DNA from: Burkholderia sp.
GTDB lineage: Bacteria; Pseudomonadota; Gammaproteobacteria; Burkholderiales; Burkholderiaceae
Assembly (NCBI GenBank): GCA_040954445.1
Contig: CP144361.1
Span: 1,178,001 to 1,242,000 of the forward strand
Direction of reading: 5' to 3'
Length of the DNA: 64,000 nucleotides
Shown here: in pieces, positions 19,500-28,161 of the stretch
How the letters are laid out: the number at the start of each line of letters is the position of its first letter
How positions within the stretch are numbered: the first letter of the stretch is position 1
The notes under the pieces: generated by a model
Database searches by the model: none
What the model was told of the DNA's origin: nothing
What the model saw: only the letters and a program-made list of their open reading frames with translations
Program-made: the position numbers and the translations under genes

Positions 19500-20622
19500 G
19501 GCGTTGTTGCATAAATCGAACGTGAGGACGCCATGGCATCGGACGGGCATAATTCAGGCGATACGAACGGATTGCGGACGAGCGAGGTCCGCCATGCGGT
19601 TGATGACGCCGCCGCGAACGGCGACCTCGGTCGCCTGCGCGGCGATGTGACGCGCCCAGAGACAGTGGCCGGTGAGGGTCTTGAACCGATACATCGCATT
19701 CTCGGCAAGCGATCGCCGGTGGTAGCCACTGTGTTGCTTCCATTCTCGACGACCGTCACGGGCAATTGCATCAACCGCGCCATTACGCCACGCCGCACCG
19801 GGCATATCCGCTGGCCAATGAGCGGCACCCTCGCGTGGCGGAATCGAAGGAATAGCACTGCGTGCAGCAATGGCCGCATGGCATGGCTTGGTGTCGTAGG
19901 CACCGTCACCGCCGATGACATCGATTTGTTCTTCGCGTGGAATCTGGTCGAGCAACTTGGCCAGAGCGTCACCGTCAGCCACATTCTGATTCGTCATTAG
20001 CGCGGCATGCACTTGACCTGTATTCGCGTTGAGCGCGAGATGGACTTTACGCCACGTGCGCCGCTTCGAGTAGCCGTGCTGGCGCACCTTCCATTCACCT
20101 TCTCCATAGACCTTCAGACCGGTGCTGTCGACAACCAGATAGATCGGTTCATTGTCACGAAGGATCGGCAGTTCGACATCAAGCGTTTTTGCCCGGCGAC
20201 AGAGCGTGGTGTAATTCGGCACCGGCAAGCTCGGGAAGGCCAAATCGCGCAGACTTTGGGTGAAACCTTGCAGGGCGCGCAAGGTCAGTCGATAGACGGT
20301 CTTCAAGCCAAGTAATGCCTGAATCAGCGTATCGCCGTATACACACGGGCGACCACGTGTGGGTATGGCATCGGGCATTCTGGCAAGGACGGCTTCATCT
20401 ATCCATATTGTTACGTTCCCCCGGCTGATCAGGCCTTCATTATAGGCCGCCCAATTCCTGACACGGTAGCGTGCCTTCGGCTCACCTTTCTTGTGTATGT
20501 CCTTGCGCATTTTCTTGGCAAAAATTAGGCAGTTACTCTGGAATCTGACTTGATAGGAGACTGGCCCCGCGACCGTTGCGCGTAAACGTCAACGGATCTC
20601 GCTCGATTTATGCAACAACGCC
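19500..20622 (-). mobile_element. Complete IS-A inserted in the IS110-type element
   Basis: 1123 bp with both termini and a perfect 9-bp duplication CTTGCCTGC at 19491-19499 and 20623-20631. The insertion splits a reading frame of the IS110 transposase that was already decayed. Confidence 0.96.
19554..20510 (-). CDS. IS-A transposase, intact
   Basis: A 318-aa DDE transposase with D128, D202 and E270 in place. By eye its protein sequence is identical to that at 33790-34746, including the variants L69, Y124 and the pair G300-G301. The two insertions are therefore very recent products of one active source. Confidence 0.93.
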   Translation of the reverse strand: MRKDIHKKGEPKARYRVRNWAAYNEGLISRGNVTIWIDEAVLARMPDAIPTRGRPCVYGDTLIQALLGLKTVYRLTLRALQGFTQSLRDLAFPSLPVPNYTTLCRRAKTLDVELPILRDNEPIYLVVDSTGLKVYGEGEWKVRQHGYSKRRTWRKVHLALNANTGQVHAALMTNQNVADGDALAKLLDQIPREEQIDVIGGDGAYDTKPCHAAIAARSAIPSIPPREGAAHWPADMPGAAWRNGAVDAIARDGRREWKQHSGYHRRSLAENAMYRFKTLTGHCLWARHIAAQATEVAVRGGVINRMADLARPQSVRIA

Positions 20623-21135
20623 CTTGCCTGCCGCACTGATCGACACGTTGCGCGAGCAATGGAGCGGATTGGCGAAGCTTGACGAGCAGATCGCGGAAAT
20701 CGAACGTCGGATGCTCGAATGGAAGAAAGAAGACAAGGCGGTGAAGGCGATTAGCGAGATACCCGGCCTAGGTTTGCTGACAGCCACCGCAGCGGTAGCG
20801 ATGATGGGCGACCCGAAGGCGTTCAGTTCGGGGCGGGAGTTTGCGGCGTGGACGGGCCTGGTGCCAAAGCAGACCGGCTCAGGCGGTAAGGTGAACCTGC
20901 ACGGGATCAGCAAGAGGGGCGACGCGTATCTGCGCACGCTACTGATCCACGGCGCACGAAGCGTGCTGACGCATGCGAAAGAGCCCGGTGAATGGATCGA
21001 GCAGATGCAAAAGCGCAGACCGCCGAATGTGGTGATTGTCGCATTGGCCAACAAGATGGCGCGAACGATCTGGGCAGTCTACTCGCCCATGACCGACCGT
21101 ACCGGAAGGACTACGTGAGCGTGAAACCGGCCTGA

Positions 21136-21420
21136 TCGGACACGCGAAGTAGAAGATCAACGTTTAACACAGGGTGAACGTCGAAAGGTTGCGCAGCAAT
21201 CGAGTGTGATGACAAGCCAGGTAGGACCGGGACTCGCTAAACCTGTATACGGGCAAGAGCGTCGAGCTCGCCAGGAGAATGAGGTGCGAGTCAGCGAATT
21301 TCATAGGGGCCCGCAGCGGCAGTACCGGCTGCATCAAGGCCGGATATAGAGCTGCAGCCCATCCTGTCCGTCTGAACACACGAAAACTGTTGCAAACGGG
21401 ACGCGTTCATATAGTCCGTA
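21136..21420 (+). other. Non-coding 3' region of the IS110/IS1111 remnant
   Basis: About 285 bases between the end of the IS110-type transposase frame and the dienelactone hydrolase gene hold no convincing reading frame. The segment near its end, GGGACGCGTTCATATAGTC, resembles the right tip of IS1111-type elements. In that group the right end encodes a structured RNA (seekRNA or bridge RNA) that selects the target, so this could be a fossil of such an RNA gene. That is an inference; I did not fold it. Confidence 0.4.
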
Positions 21421-21468
21421 TGTCGTTTGCGCTTTGCCGAAGCACGACCGAGCAGCAGAGCTACCCGC

Positions 21469-22161
21469 TTACAGGTTCTCGGCGAGAAACTGCAGAGTGC
21501 GACCGTGCGCGAGCGCGGCGGCGCGCTGGTCGTAGGAGGCGCGCACGTTACAGTTGAAGCCGTGGTCAGCCTTGGGGTAGAGATGCACGACGGCGTTCGA
21601 ACGGCCCGCGAAGGCAGCCTTCACTTGCTCGACGTGCTCGGGCGTGATGCCATGATCAAGCCCGGCATAGTGGAACATGATTGGCTGGGTAATGTGATTA
21701 GCGACATCCAGGTGGTTCTGGATGCCGCCGCCGTAATAAACCACGGTCGCGTCGAATACGCCAGAGGAGGTCGCCAGGTAGGCGAGTCGACCGCCGAAGC
21801 AGTAGCCGATCCCGGCCACTTTACCCTCGACCTCAGGACGCGTGCGCAGCGCGTCGACCGTCGCGGCGATGTCGTTCGCGGCCTGGTGCACGTCGGTCTT
21901 CTGCAGCAGCGCGATGCCCTGGTCGTAGTCGGCACCTTCATAACCGAGCTCGACACGCCGTTGGGTGCGCCAGAACACGTCCGGAGCGAGCGCCACATAG
22001 CCGTCGGTCGCATATTGGTCGGCGATCGAACGGATATGACCGTTCACGCCAAAGATCTCTTGAATGATGACCACGGCCGGACCCTTACCGCCCTGGGGCA
22101 GCGCGAGGTAGCTGCCAAACGATTCCTGGCTGGTGGAAATGTCGATCCATTGCGAACTCAT
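21469..22161 (-). CDS. Dienelactone hydrolase family protein
   Basis: This 230-aa alpha/beta hydrolase has the dienelactone hydrolase triad C121 (GYCFGGRLA), D169 (AGLDHGI) and H200 (KADHGF), plus the conserved E35 in QEIFG. Such enzymes open lactone rings (carboxymethylenebutenolidase type) in the cytosol; many chromosomal members have unknown natural substrates. The start is ATG 22161 (MSSQWIDIST), preceded by GAGGACAG as a ribosome-binding site. It appears complete and stands alone, bounded by the IS110 remnant downstream and an IS-A derivative about 160 bases upstream. Confidence 0.9.
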   Translation of the reverse strand: MSSQWIDISTSQESFGSYLALPQGGKGPAVVIIQEIFGVNGHIRSIADQYATDGYVALAPDVFWRTQRRVELGYEGADYDQGIALLQKTDVHQAANDIAATVDALRTRPEVEGKVAGIGYCFGGRLAYLATSSGVFDATVVYYGGGIQNHLDVANHITQPIMFHYAGLDHGITPEHVEQVKAAFAGRSNAVVHLYPKADHGFNCNVRASYDQRAAALAHGRTLQFLAENL

Positions 22162-22269
22162 ACTGTCCTCCAGATGGCGAGAGCGTGCGAGGATGGCGCA
22201 GCTACAGTGAAAAGGGCGGCACCAGTGTACCATCCGTTTTCGCTTCGCTACAGTGTGTCATGCGCTTTA

Positions 22270-22324
22270 ATCGTCATTAATAAAAAATATGCGAGCTTGA
22301 ATTAAGCTGCATAACGAATTGGTT
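22270..22324 (+). repeat. Unidentified dispersed repeat R3, partial copy
   Basis: The sequence AAGCTGCATAACGAATTGGT recurs at 63885 and, on the other strand and diverged, at about 39870-39916. It includes an inverted AGCTT...AAGCT. It stops where an IS-A derivative begins at 22325. It is probably the tip of another mobile element, but no transposase is attached here. Confidence 0.5.
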
Positions 22325-22424
22325 GGCGTTGTTGCATAAATCGAGCGTGAGGACGCAATGGCATCGACTGAAATTATGTCCGTCGATGCCATTGCGTCCT
22401 CACGCTCGATTTATGCAACAACGC
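22325..22424. repeat. Palindromic mini IS-A (two right ends)
   Basis: Two IS-A right termini face each other: 44 bases from GGCGTTGTTGCATAAATC onward are repeated in inverted orientation around a 13-base centre. There is no transposase sequence. It could have arisen by recombination or abortive transposition and could be mobilised in trans. The flanks (GAATTGGTT, TGGGTTTCA) do not form a duplication. Confidence 0.8.
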
Positions 22425-22760
22425 TGGGTTTCACGCCAAGTAATGCCTGGATGAGCGTATCGCCGTATAGACACGGGCGACCACATGTGGGTATGGCATC
22501 GGGTATTCTGGCAAGGACGGCTTCATCTATCCCATCTATCCATATCGTTACGTTCCCCCGGTTGATCCAGGCCTTCATTATAGGCCGCCCAATTCCTGAC
22601 ACGGTAGCGTGCCTTCGGCTCACCTTTCTTGTGTATGGCCTTGCGCATTTTCTTGGCAAAAATTAGGCAGTTACTCTGGCATCTGACTTGATAGGAGGCT
22701 GGCCCCGCGACCGTTGCGCGTAAACGTCAACGGATCTCGCTCGCTTTATGCAACAACGCC
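22425..22760 (-). mobile_element. IS-A left-end fragment
   Basis: The N-terminal 70 or so codons of the transposase, with a small in-frame insertion (ATCCATCT repeated near 22530) and a 1-base insertion near 22566, followed by the leader and the left terminus. It ends 11 bases beyond the ffh stop codon. Confidence 0.88.
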
Positions 22761-22771
22761 GCGGGAAAGTA

Positions 22772-24139
22772 TCAGCGCAGGCCCGGCATCATACCCTTTA
22801 GGCTGCGCATCATCTTCTGTATGTTGCCACCCCTGAGCTTCTTCATCATGGTGCGCATCTGGTTGTATTGGTTCAGCATCCGGTTGACCTCCTGCACAGG
22901 TACGCCGGTGCCGTCGGCGATACGACGCTTGCGGGTGGCCTTGATCAGCTCGGGCTTAGCGCGCTCAGCCGGCGTCATCGAGTTGATGATACCCTCCATG
23001 CGGCGGATCTGCTTCTCGGCCTGGTCCATGTTGACGCCGACCGCGGCCTGCTGGAACTGCGCCGGCAGCTTGTCCATCAGGGATGACAGCCCGCCCATAT
23101 TCTTCATTTGCAAAATTTGCGCGCGGAAATCGTTGAGGTCAAAATCGCCGCCTTTCTTGACCTTGTCGGCGAGCTTCTGCGCAGCTTTCATGTCGACGCC
23201 GCGCTGCGCCTCTTCGACCAGGGCGAAGATATCGCCCATGCCGAGAATTCGGTTCGCCATTCGGCCCGGGTGAAACACCTCGAAGCCGTCGAGCTTCTCG
23301 GCCACGCCGACAAACTTGATCGGCTTTCCGGTGATGTGACGCACCGACAACGCTGCGCCGCCGCGCGAATCTCCGTCAAGCTTGGTGAGTACCACGCCGG
23401 TGAGCGGCAGGGCGTCGTTGAAAGCCTTGGCGGTGTTGATGGCATCCTGGCCCAGCATTGCATCGACCACGAACAACGTCTCGACCGGGTTAATCGCGGC
23501 GTGTAGCGCGGCGATTTCCTGCATCATCGCCTCATCGATACCGAGGTAGCCGGCCGTATCGACGATCAGCACGTCGTGGTAGTGGCGCTTAGACCAGTCG
23601 AGCGCGGCATGGGCAATCTCGATCGGCTTCTGGTTCGGCGTGGAGGCGAAAAAGTCGGTGCCGATCTGTGCGCTCACCGTTTGGAGTTGGGCGATCGCGG
23701 CGGGACGGTAGACGTCGCAGGACACTGTCAGCACTTTCTTCTTCTGCTTGTCACGCAGCAGCTTGGCGAGCTTGCCGACCGTAGTGGTCTTTCCCGCGCC
23801 CTGCAGGCCCACTATTAGGATGATAGCAGGCGGCGTGACGGCCAGATTCAGCTCAGCGGTCTTGCCCTCGTAGTTGCCGCCGATCACGGCGGTCAGCTCT
23901 TTCTGCACCACGGCGACCAGTGCCTGGCCTGGCGACAGGCTGCCGAGCACTTCCTCACCGAGCGCCTTCTCCTTGACCTTAGCGATGAATGCGCGGACCA
24001 CGGGTAGCGCAACATCGGCCTCGAGCAGCGCGAGCCGGACCTCGCGCAGCATTTCCTGCATGTTCGCTTCGGTGAGGCGGGCTTCGCCGCGAAGCGTTTT
24101 GACGAAGTGCGCCATCCGTTGGGTGAGATTGTCGAGCAT
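22772..24139 (-). CDS. ffh: Signal recognition particle GTPase Ffh
   Basis: Ffh binds 4.5S RNA and signal sequences and delivers ribosomes to FtsY at the inner membrane. The 455-aa protein has the N domain (1-90), the G domain with P-loop GLQGAGKTTT (111-120), VYRPAAIAQL, TKLDGDSRGGAA and G5 region VGVAEKLDGFEVFHP, and a methionine-rich M domain (about 325-455). The G3 motif reads DTAGYL (Y198), whereas nearly all Ffh proteins have DTAGRL; the codon is TAC where an Arg CGC is expected. That arginine contributes to GTPase activation with FtsY, so the change is notable. The gene is otherwise full length. Its promoter side, normally shared with the divergent ypjD-like gene, now holds about 850 bases of IS-A debris. 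Confidence 0.96.
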   Translation of the reverse strand: MLDNLTQRMAHFVKTLRGEARLTEANMQEMLREVRLALLEADVALPVVRAFIAKVKEKALGEEVLGSLSPGQALVAVVQKELTAVIGGNYEGKTAELNLAVTPPAIILIVGLQGAGKTTTVGKLAKLLRDKQKKKVLTVSCDVYRPAAIAQLQTVSAQIGTDFFASTPNQKPIEIAHAALDWSKRHYHDVLIVDTAGYLGIDEAMMQEIAALHAAINPVETLFVVDAMLGQDAINTAKAFNDALPLTGVVLTKLDGDSRGGAALSVRHITGKPIKFVGVAEKLDGFEVFHPGRMANRILGMGDIFALVEEAQRGVDMKAAQKLADKVKKGGDFDLNDFRAQILQMKNMGGLSSLMDKLPAQFQQAAVGVNMDQAEKQIRRMEGIINSMTPAERAKPELIKATRKRRIADGTGVPVQEVNRMLNQYNQMRTMMKKLRGGNIQKMMRSLKGMMPGLR

Positions 24140-24197
24140 GGGCAGCGATGGAGAGTGGGGCCAAAAGGCGTGCGTCGGTTATATTGACATCCGCCGT

Positions 24198-24462
24198 GGC
24201 GTTGTTGCATAAATCGAGCGTGAGGACGCAATGGCATCGACTGGCATAATTTTAGGCGATACGAACAGATTGCGGACGAGCGAGGTCCACCATGCGGTTG
24301 ATGACGCCGAAGCGAACGGCGACCTCGACCGCCTGCGAGTCGATGTGATGCACCCAGAGATAGTTGCCGGTGAGGGTCTTGAACCGATACATTGCATTCT
24401 CGGCAAGCGATCGCCGGTGGTAGCCACCACTGTCTTGCTTCCATTCTCGACGACCGTCACGG
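24198..24462 (-). mobile_element. IS-A right-end fragment
   Basis: Right terminus and the last 70 or so codons of the transposase, with a 3-base insertion near 24425. It is cut at 24462 by the start of another IS-A fragment. It lies 58 bases upstream of the ffh start codon. Confidence 0.88.
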
Positions 24463-24665
24463 GGCGTTGTTGCATAAATCGAGCGAGATCCGTTGACGTT
24501 TACGCGCAACGGTCGCGGGGCCAGCCTCCTATCAAGTCAGATTCCAGAGTAACTGCCTAATTTTTGCCAAGAAAATGCGCAAGGACATACACAAGAAAGG
24601 TGAGCCGAAGGCACGTTACCGTGTCAGGAATTGGGCAGCCTATAATGAAGGCCTGATCAGCCGGG
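24463..24665 (+). mobile_element. IS-A left-end fragment
   Basis: Left terminus, leader and the first 31 or so codons (from ATG 24574) of the transposase, ending at GATCAGCCGGG where a mini IS-A follows. Confidence 0.88.
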
Positions 24666-24803
24666 GGCGTTGTTGCATAAATCGAGCGTGAGGACGAAAG
24701 GGAACGAATTGCAGACCTCGCTCGTCCGCAATCCGTTCGTATCGCCTGAAATTATGCCCGTCGATGCCATTGCGTCCTCGCGCTCGATTTATGCAACAAC
24801 GCC
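24666..24803. repeat. Mini IS-A, 138-bp right-end fold-back form
   Basis: Inverted copies of the IS-A right terminus (GGCGTTGTTGCATAAATC...) enclose short right-end sequence, with no transposase. The internal arrangement (GAACGAATTGCAGACCTCGC then TCGTCCGCAATCC) is the same as in the element at 58930-59067, so this form has spread as a unit. No duplication is visible because it lies between IS-A fragments. Confidence 0.82.
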
Positions 24804-25035
24804 GCTTCATCTATCCATATCGCCACGTTTCCCCGGTTGATCAGGCCTTCATTATAAGCTGCCCAATTCTTAACACGGTAGCGTGCCTTCGGCTCACCTT
24901 TCTTGTGTATGTCCTTGCGCATTTTCTTGCGCAAAAATCAGGCAGTTACTCTGGAATCTGACTTGATAGGGGGCTGGCCTCGCGACCGAGGCGCGTAAAC
25001 GTCAACGAATCTCGCGCGATTTATGCAACAACGGC
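24804..25035 (-). mobile_element. IS-A left-end fragment
   Basis: The N-terminal codons, leader and a mutated left terminus (GCAACAACGGCC), with several base changes (CGCCACG for TGTTACG, GCGCAAAAATC). It closes the cluster of IS-A fragments between ffh and the ypjD-like gene. Confidence 0.85.
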
Positions 25036-25055
25036 CTCCGCCGCAGACGAGAAGG

Positions 25056-25172
25056 CTATTGATCCACAATTCGTTATCTTGAAATTAGAAAATCGCCCTT
25101 CATGGCTCGTTTTTCGATATCCCACATGGGATCAATCTTTCAATTTCAAGATAACGAATTGTGGATCAATAG
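25056..25172. repeat. TA-flanked palindromic miniature element, copy B
   Basis: A 117-base element between TA dinucleotides with a perfect terminal inverted repeat of about 29 bases (TTGATCCACAATTCGTTATC...). The centre has TCATGGCTCGTTTTT, the same core as in copies A and C. It ends 14 bases before the ATG of the ypjD-like gene, so any transcript of that gene probably begins in or before this hairpin. Confidence 0.82.
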
Positions 25173-25186
25173 TGTAAACTTCAAAC

Positions 25187-26095
25187 ATGACTATTGTACT
25201 GTATACCCTTACCGCGCTCCTGTATGGAGGCCTGTCCGTTGTGGGATGGCGTGCGCATCGTTCCGGCCTGGCGCAGCCGCTCGTCGCAAGCGTGCCGGTC
25301 GTGCTGCGTGAGACGCGTCTGTTGTCCGCTGCGTCCGGGGTGAGCGGCACCAGTCGCGCGGTGCTGTTCACAGCCCTAGTCTCGCACGGCGTACTGCTCC
25401 ATGCCACCATTTTCCCGAACGACGCAATGCTGTTCGGCTTCGCGTTCGCGCTCTCGGCTATGTTTTGGCTCGGTGTCGGCATCTACTGGATCGAGAGCTT
25501 TTTCTTCCCGCTCGACAGCCTGCGCCTCTTGGTGTTACCGCTGGCCTGCGCGGCCTCGCTGTTGCCACTCGGCTTTGGCGGCGTTCGCGTGCTGCCCTAT
25601 GCGGCCGCGCCATTATTTAAAATGCACTTCCTGATCGCCAACATTGCCTACGGATTGTTCACGATCGCGGCCCTGCACGCGGTGCTGATGCTGATGGTGG
25701 AGCGGCACCTGCAGGCGTTGCGCCAGGAGGGTAGCCGGATCGAGTCGTCAGGTTTCCTGGCCGACTGGCTGGAGACGCTGCCGCCCCTGCTCACGCTCGA
25801 GAAGCTGCTGTTCCGCCTGCTCGACGCTGGCTTCGTCTTGCTCACGCTGACGCTCGCCTCGGGCATCCTGTTCAGCGAGCAGGTCGACGCGCGCGCTCTG
25901 CGTTTCGACCACAAGACGGTGTTCGCGATCCTCTCGTGGTTCATGTTTTGCGGTATCCTGGTCGCGCGTCGGCTGTCCGGCTGGCGCGGACGGGGTGCCG
26001 CGTGCTGGGTGCTCGCCTCGTTCGGCGCGCTGCTGTTCGCCTATGTCGGCAGCCGCTTCGTGCTCGAAGTGCTGCTGCACCGTGCTGTGGTCTGA
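25187..26095 (+). CDS. ypjD: YpjD/CcsA-like cytochrome c assembly family membrane protein
   Basis: The 302-aa protein has about eight hydrophobic segments and belongs by pattern to the CcsA/CcmC/YpjD group of haem-handling membrane proteins. It has the family's central sequence FKMHFLIANIAYGLFTIAALHAVLM with histidines, and late segments around HKTVFAILSWFMF and a C-terminal segment ending VLLHRAVV. In many proteobacteria this gene stands divergent to ffh, as here. The start is ATG 25187 (MTIVLYTLTA). Only 14 bases separate it from the palindromic element, and no good ribosome-binding site is seen. Its precise substrate is unknown for YpjD; haem-related function is inferred from the family. 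Confidence 0.85.
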   Translation: MTIVLYTLTALLYGGLSVVGWRAHRSGLAQPLVASVPVVLRETRLLSAASGVSGTSRAVLFTALVSHGVLLHATIFPNDAMLFGFAFALSAMFWLGVGIYWIESFFFPLDSLRLLVLPLACAASLLPLGFGGVRVLPYAAAPLFKMHFLIANIAYGLFTIAALHAVLMLMVERHLQALRQEGSRIESSGFLADWLETLPPLLTLEKLLFRLLDAGFVLLTLTLASGILFSEQVDARALRFDHKTVFAILSWFMFCGILVARRLSGWRGRGAACWVLASFGALLFAYVGSRFVLEVLLHRAVV

Positions 26096-26109
26096 TGACC
26101 TGATTCCGG

Positions 26110-26247
26110 ATGCACAACCTTCTCCTGCTGATCCTCTTGGTCTTCGCTGGCTCCTGGCTCGGTCGCAAGCTGCGTCAGGCGCAGGAGCGCACCGAGCCCG
26201 AGCGCGACGATGTTTCCGCTGGCTCCTCCAGCGGCGTTGTTGCATAA
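26110..26247 (+). pseudogene. Small PP0621-like membrane protein, truncated by IS-A
   Basis: A frame starting at ATG 26110 (MHNLLLLILLVFAGSWLGRK) has one N-terminal membrane segment and then a charged stretch. It runs into an IS-A terminus at 26233, which supplies GVVA and a TAA stop. In Burkholderia a PP0621-family gene of about 80 aa and then ampD follow the ypjD-like gene; the hydrophobic N-terminus and place fit that family. The expected C-terminal metal-ribbon part is missing and so is ampD. The family name is inferred from context. Confidence 0.6.
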
Positions 26248-26803
26248 ATCGAGTGTGAAGACGCAATAGCATCGACGGGATAATTTCAGGCGATACGAAC
26301 GGATTGCGGACGAGCGCGGTCCACCATACGGTTGATGACGCCGACGCGAACCGAGACCTCGGTCGCCTGCGAGTCGATGTGACGCGCCCAGAAACAGTTG
26401 CCGGTGAGGGTCTTGAACCGATACATCGCATTCTCGGCAAGCGATCGCCGGTGGTAGCCACTTTCTTGCTTCCATTCTCGCCGACCGTCACGGGAAATTG
26501 CATCAACCGCGCCATTACGCCCCGCCGCACCGGGCATATCCGCTGGCCAATGAGCGGCACCCTCGCGTGGCGGAATCGAAGGAATAGCACTGCGTGCAGC
26601 AATGGCCGCATGGCATGGCTTGGTGTCGTAGGCACCGTCACCGCCGATGACATCGATTTGTTCTTCGCGTGGAATCTGGGCGAGCAACTTGGTCAGAGCG
26701 TCACCGTCAGCCACATTCTGATTCGTCATTAGCGCGGCATGCACTTGACCCGTATTTGCGTTGAGCGCTAGGTGGACTTTACGCCAGGTGCGCCGCTTCG
26801 AGT
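26233..26803 (-). mobile_element. IS-A right-half fragment
   Basis: Right terminus and the C-terminal half of the transposase (from about residue 148 to the stop), ending where a plus-oriented IS-A starts. D202 and E270 are encoded, but the N-terminus is absent. Confidence 0.88.
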
Positions 26804-27943
26804 GGCGTTGTTGCATAAATCTAGCGAGAGCCCTTGACGTTTACGCGCAACGGTCGCTGGGCCAGCCTCCTATCAAGTCCCTATCAAGTCAGATTCCAGA
26901 GTAACTGCCTAATTTTTGCCAAGAAAATGCGCAAGGACATACGCAAGAAAGGGGAGCCGAAGGCACGCTACCGTGTCAGGAATTGGGCGGCCTATAATGA
27001 AGGCCTGATCAACCGGGGGAACGTAACAATATGGATAGATGAAGCCGTCCTTGCCAGAATACCCGATGCGATACCCACACGTGGTCGCCCGTGTCTATAC
27101 GGCGATACGCTGATTCAGGCATTACTTGGCGTGAAGACCGTTTATCGACTGACCTTGCGCGCCCTGCAAGGTTTCACCCAAAGTCTGCGCGATTTGGCCT
27201 TCCCGAGCTTGCCGGTGCCGAATGACACCACGCTCTGTCGCCGGGCAAAAACGCTTGATGTCGAACTGCCGATCCTTCGTGAAAATGAACCGATCCATCT
27301 GGTTGTCGACAGCACCGGTCTGAAGGCCTATGGAGAAGGTGAATGGAAGGTGCGCCAGCACGGCTACTCGAAGCGGCGCACGTGGCGTAAAGTCCATCTC
27401 GCGCTCAACGCGAATACAGGGCAAGTGCATGCCGCGCTAATGACGAATCAGAATGTGGCTGACGGTGACGCTCTGGCCAAGTTGCTCGACCAGATTCCAC
27501 GCGAAGAACAAATCGATGTCATCGGCGGTGACGGTGCCTACGACACCAAGCCATGCCATGCGGCCATTGCTGCACGCAGTGCTATTCCTTCGATTTCGCC
27601 ACGCGAGGGTGTGCCGTTCATTGGCCAGCGGATATGCCCGGTGCGGCGTGGCGTAATGGCGCGGTTGATGCAATTTCCCGTGACGGTCGTCGAGAATGGA
27701 AGAAAGACCGTAGCCACCACCGGTGATCACTTGCCGAGAATGCGATGTATGGGTTCAAGACCCTCACCGGCAACTGTCTCTGGGCGCGTCACATCGACTC
27801 GCAGGCGACCGAGGTCTCCGTTCGCGTCGGCGTCGTCATCAACCGTATGGCGGACCTCGCTCGTCCGCAATCCGTTCGTATTGCCTGAAATTATGCCCGT
27901 CGATGCCATTGCGTCCTCACGCATCGATTGATGCAACAACGCC
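26804..27943 (+). mobile_element. IS-A copy with frameshifted transposase
   Basis: Both termini are present, but the leader contains a duplicated TATCAAGTCCC and the right terminus is altered (GCATCGATTGATGCAACAAC). The transposase from ATG 26928 is intact through D202, then a 2-base insertion near 27610 puts the last 90 residues out of frame. The flanks do not match (GCTTCGAGT, ATCGCGATC). Confidence 0.9.
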
Positions 27944-28099
27944 ATCGCGATCATCGAGACTTTCCGCGAGGCGGGCTACCAGACTCCGGAAACAGCGACC
28001 CATCCAGCGCCTGGCGGGCTGAACCTGACCGCTGCGGCGCGGAAACGAGAACGCTTGCTCGATCCGCGGGCGGGCATTGTTTTGAGTAGCGCCCCCTAG
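27944..28099 (+). pseudogene. C-terminal fragment of an unidentified protein
   Basis: After the IS-A end, a GC-rich frame encodes about 51 residues (IAIIETFREAGYQTPET, then LDPRAGIVLSSAP) and stops at TAG 28097. The composition is typical of a host protein and not of the IS. No start is present, so it looks like the 3' end of a gene whose front was lost by an IS-A event. I do not recognise the family. Confidence 0.5.
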
Positions 28100-28161
28100 T
28101 AGGTCGCCGAGGCCCGGCTGGAGGCCGACCCAGGCTCAGCCGTACCCCCCCATCCGCGATG

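Larger units (their letters stand above)
18985..21135 (+). pseudogene. IS110/IS1111 transposase, multiply disrupted
   Basis: The frame from ATG 18985 (MAVGVDIAKQVFQVHYVD) has the RuvC-like DEDD fold of IS110 recombinases: D in GVDIAK, E in GMEACGG and DD in NKNDAADARAIW. The C-terminal transposase domain (ISEIPGLGLLTATA, then FSSGREFAAWTGLVP and HGISKRGDAYLR) follows after the IS-A insertion. Lesions include a 2-base AT duplication near 19186, a further frameshift near 19207, a TAG at 19381-19383 and a 1-base shift near 21080. The protein is clearly inactive. Confidence 0.88.
18870..21420 (+). mobile_element. Decayed IS110/IS1111-family element, split by IS-A
   Basis: A broken IS110-type transposase lies between a short leader and a non-coding 3' stretch of about 280 bases. 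An IS-A copy (19500-20622) is inserted in it with a perfect 9-bp duplication, CTTGCCTGC. The outer ends are approximate because IS110 elements lack clear inverted repeats. The leader contains a tandem duplication of GATGAACAGTACAGTATGG at 18950-18990. The long 3' untranslated segment is where IS1111-type elements are known to encode their targeting RNA. Confidence 0.7.

Noticed and set aside
22325..22424. CRISPR-like repeat arrays among the repeated IS-A ends
   Set aside because: The repeats are IS termini in inverted orientation with no regular spacers and no cas genes. No CRISPR array is visible in the window.
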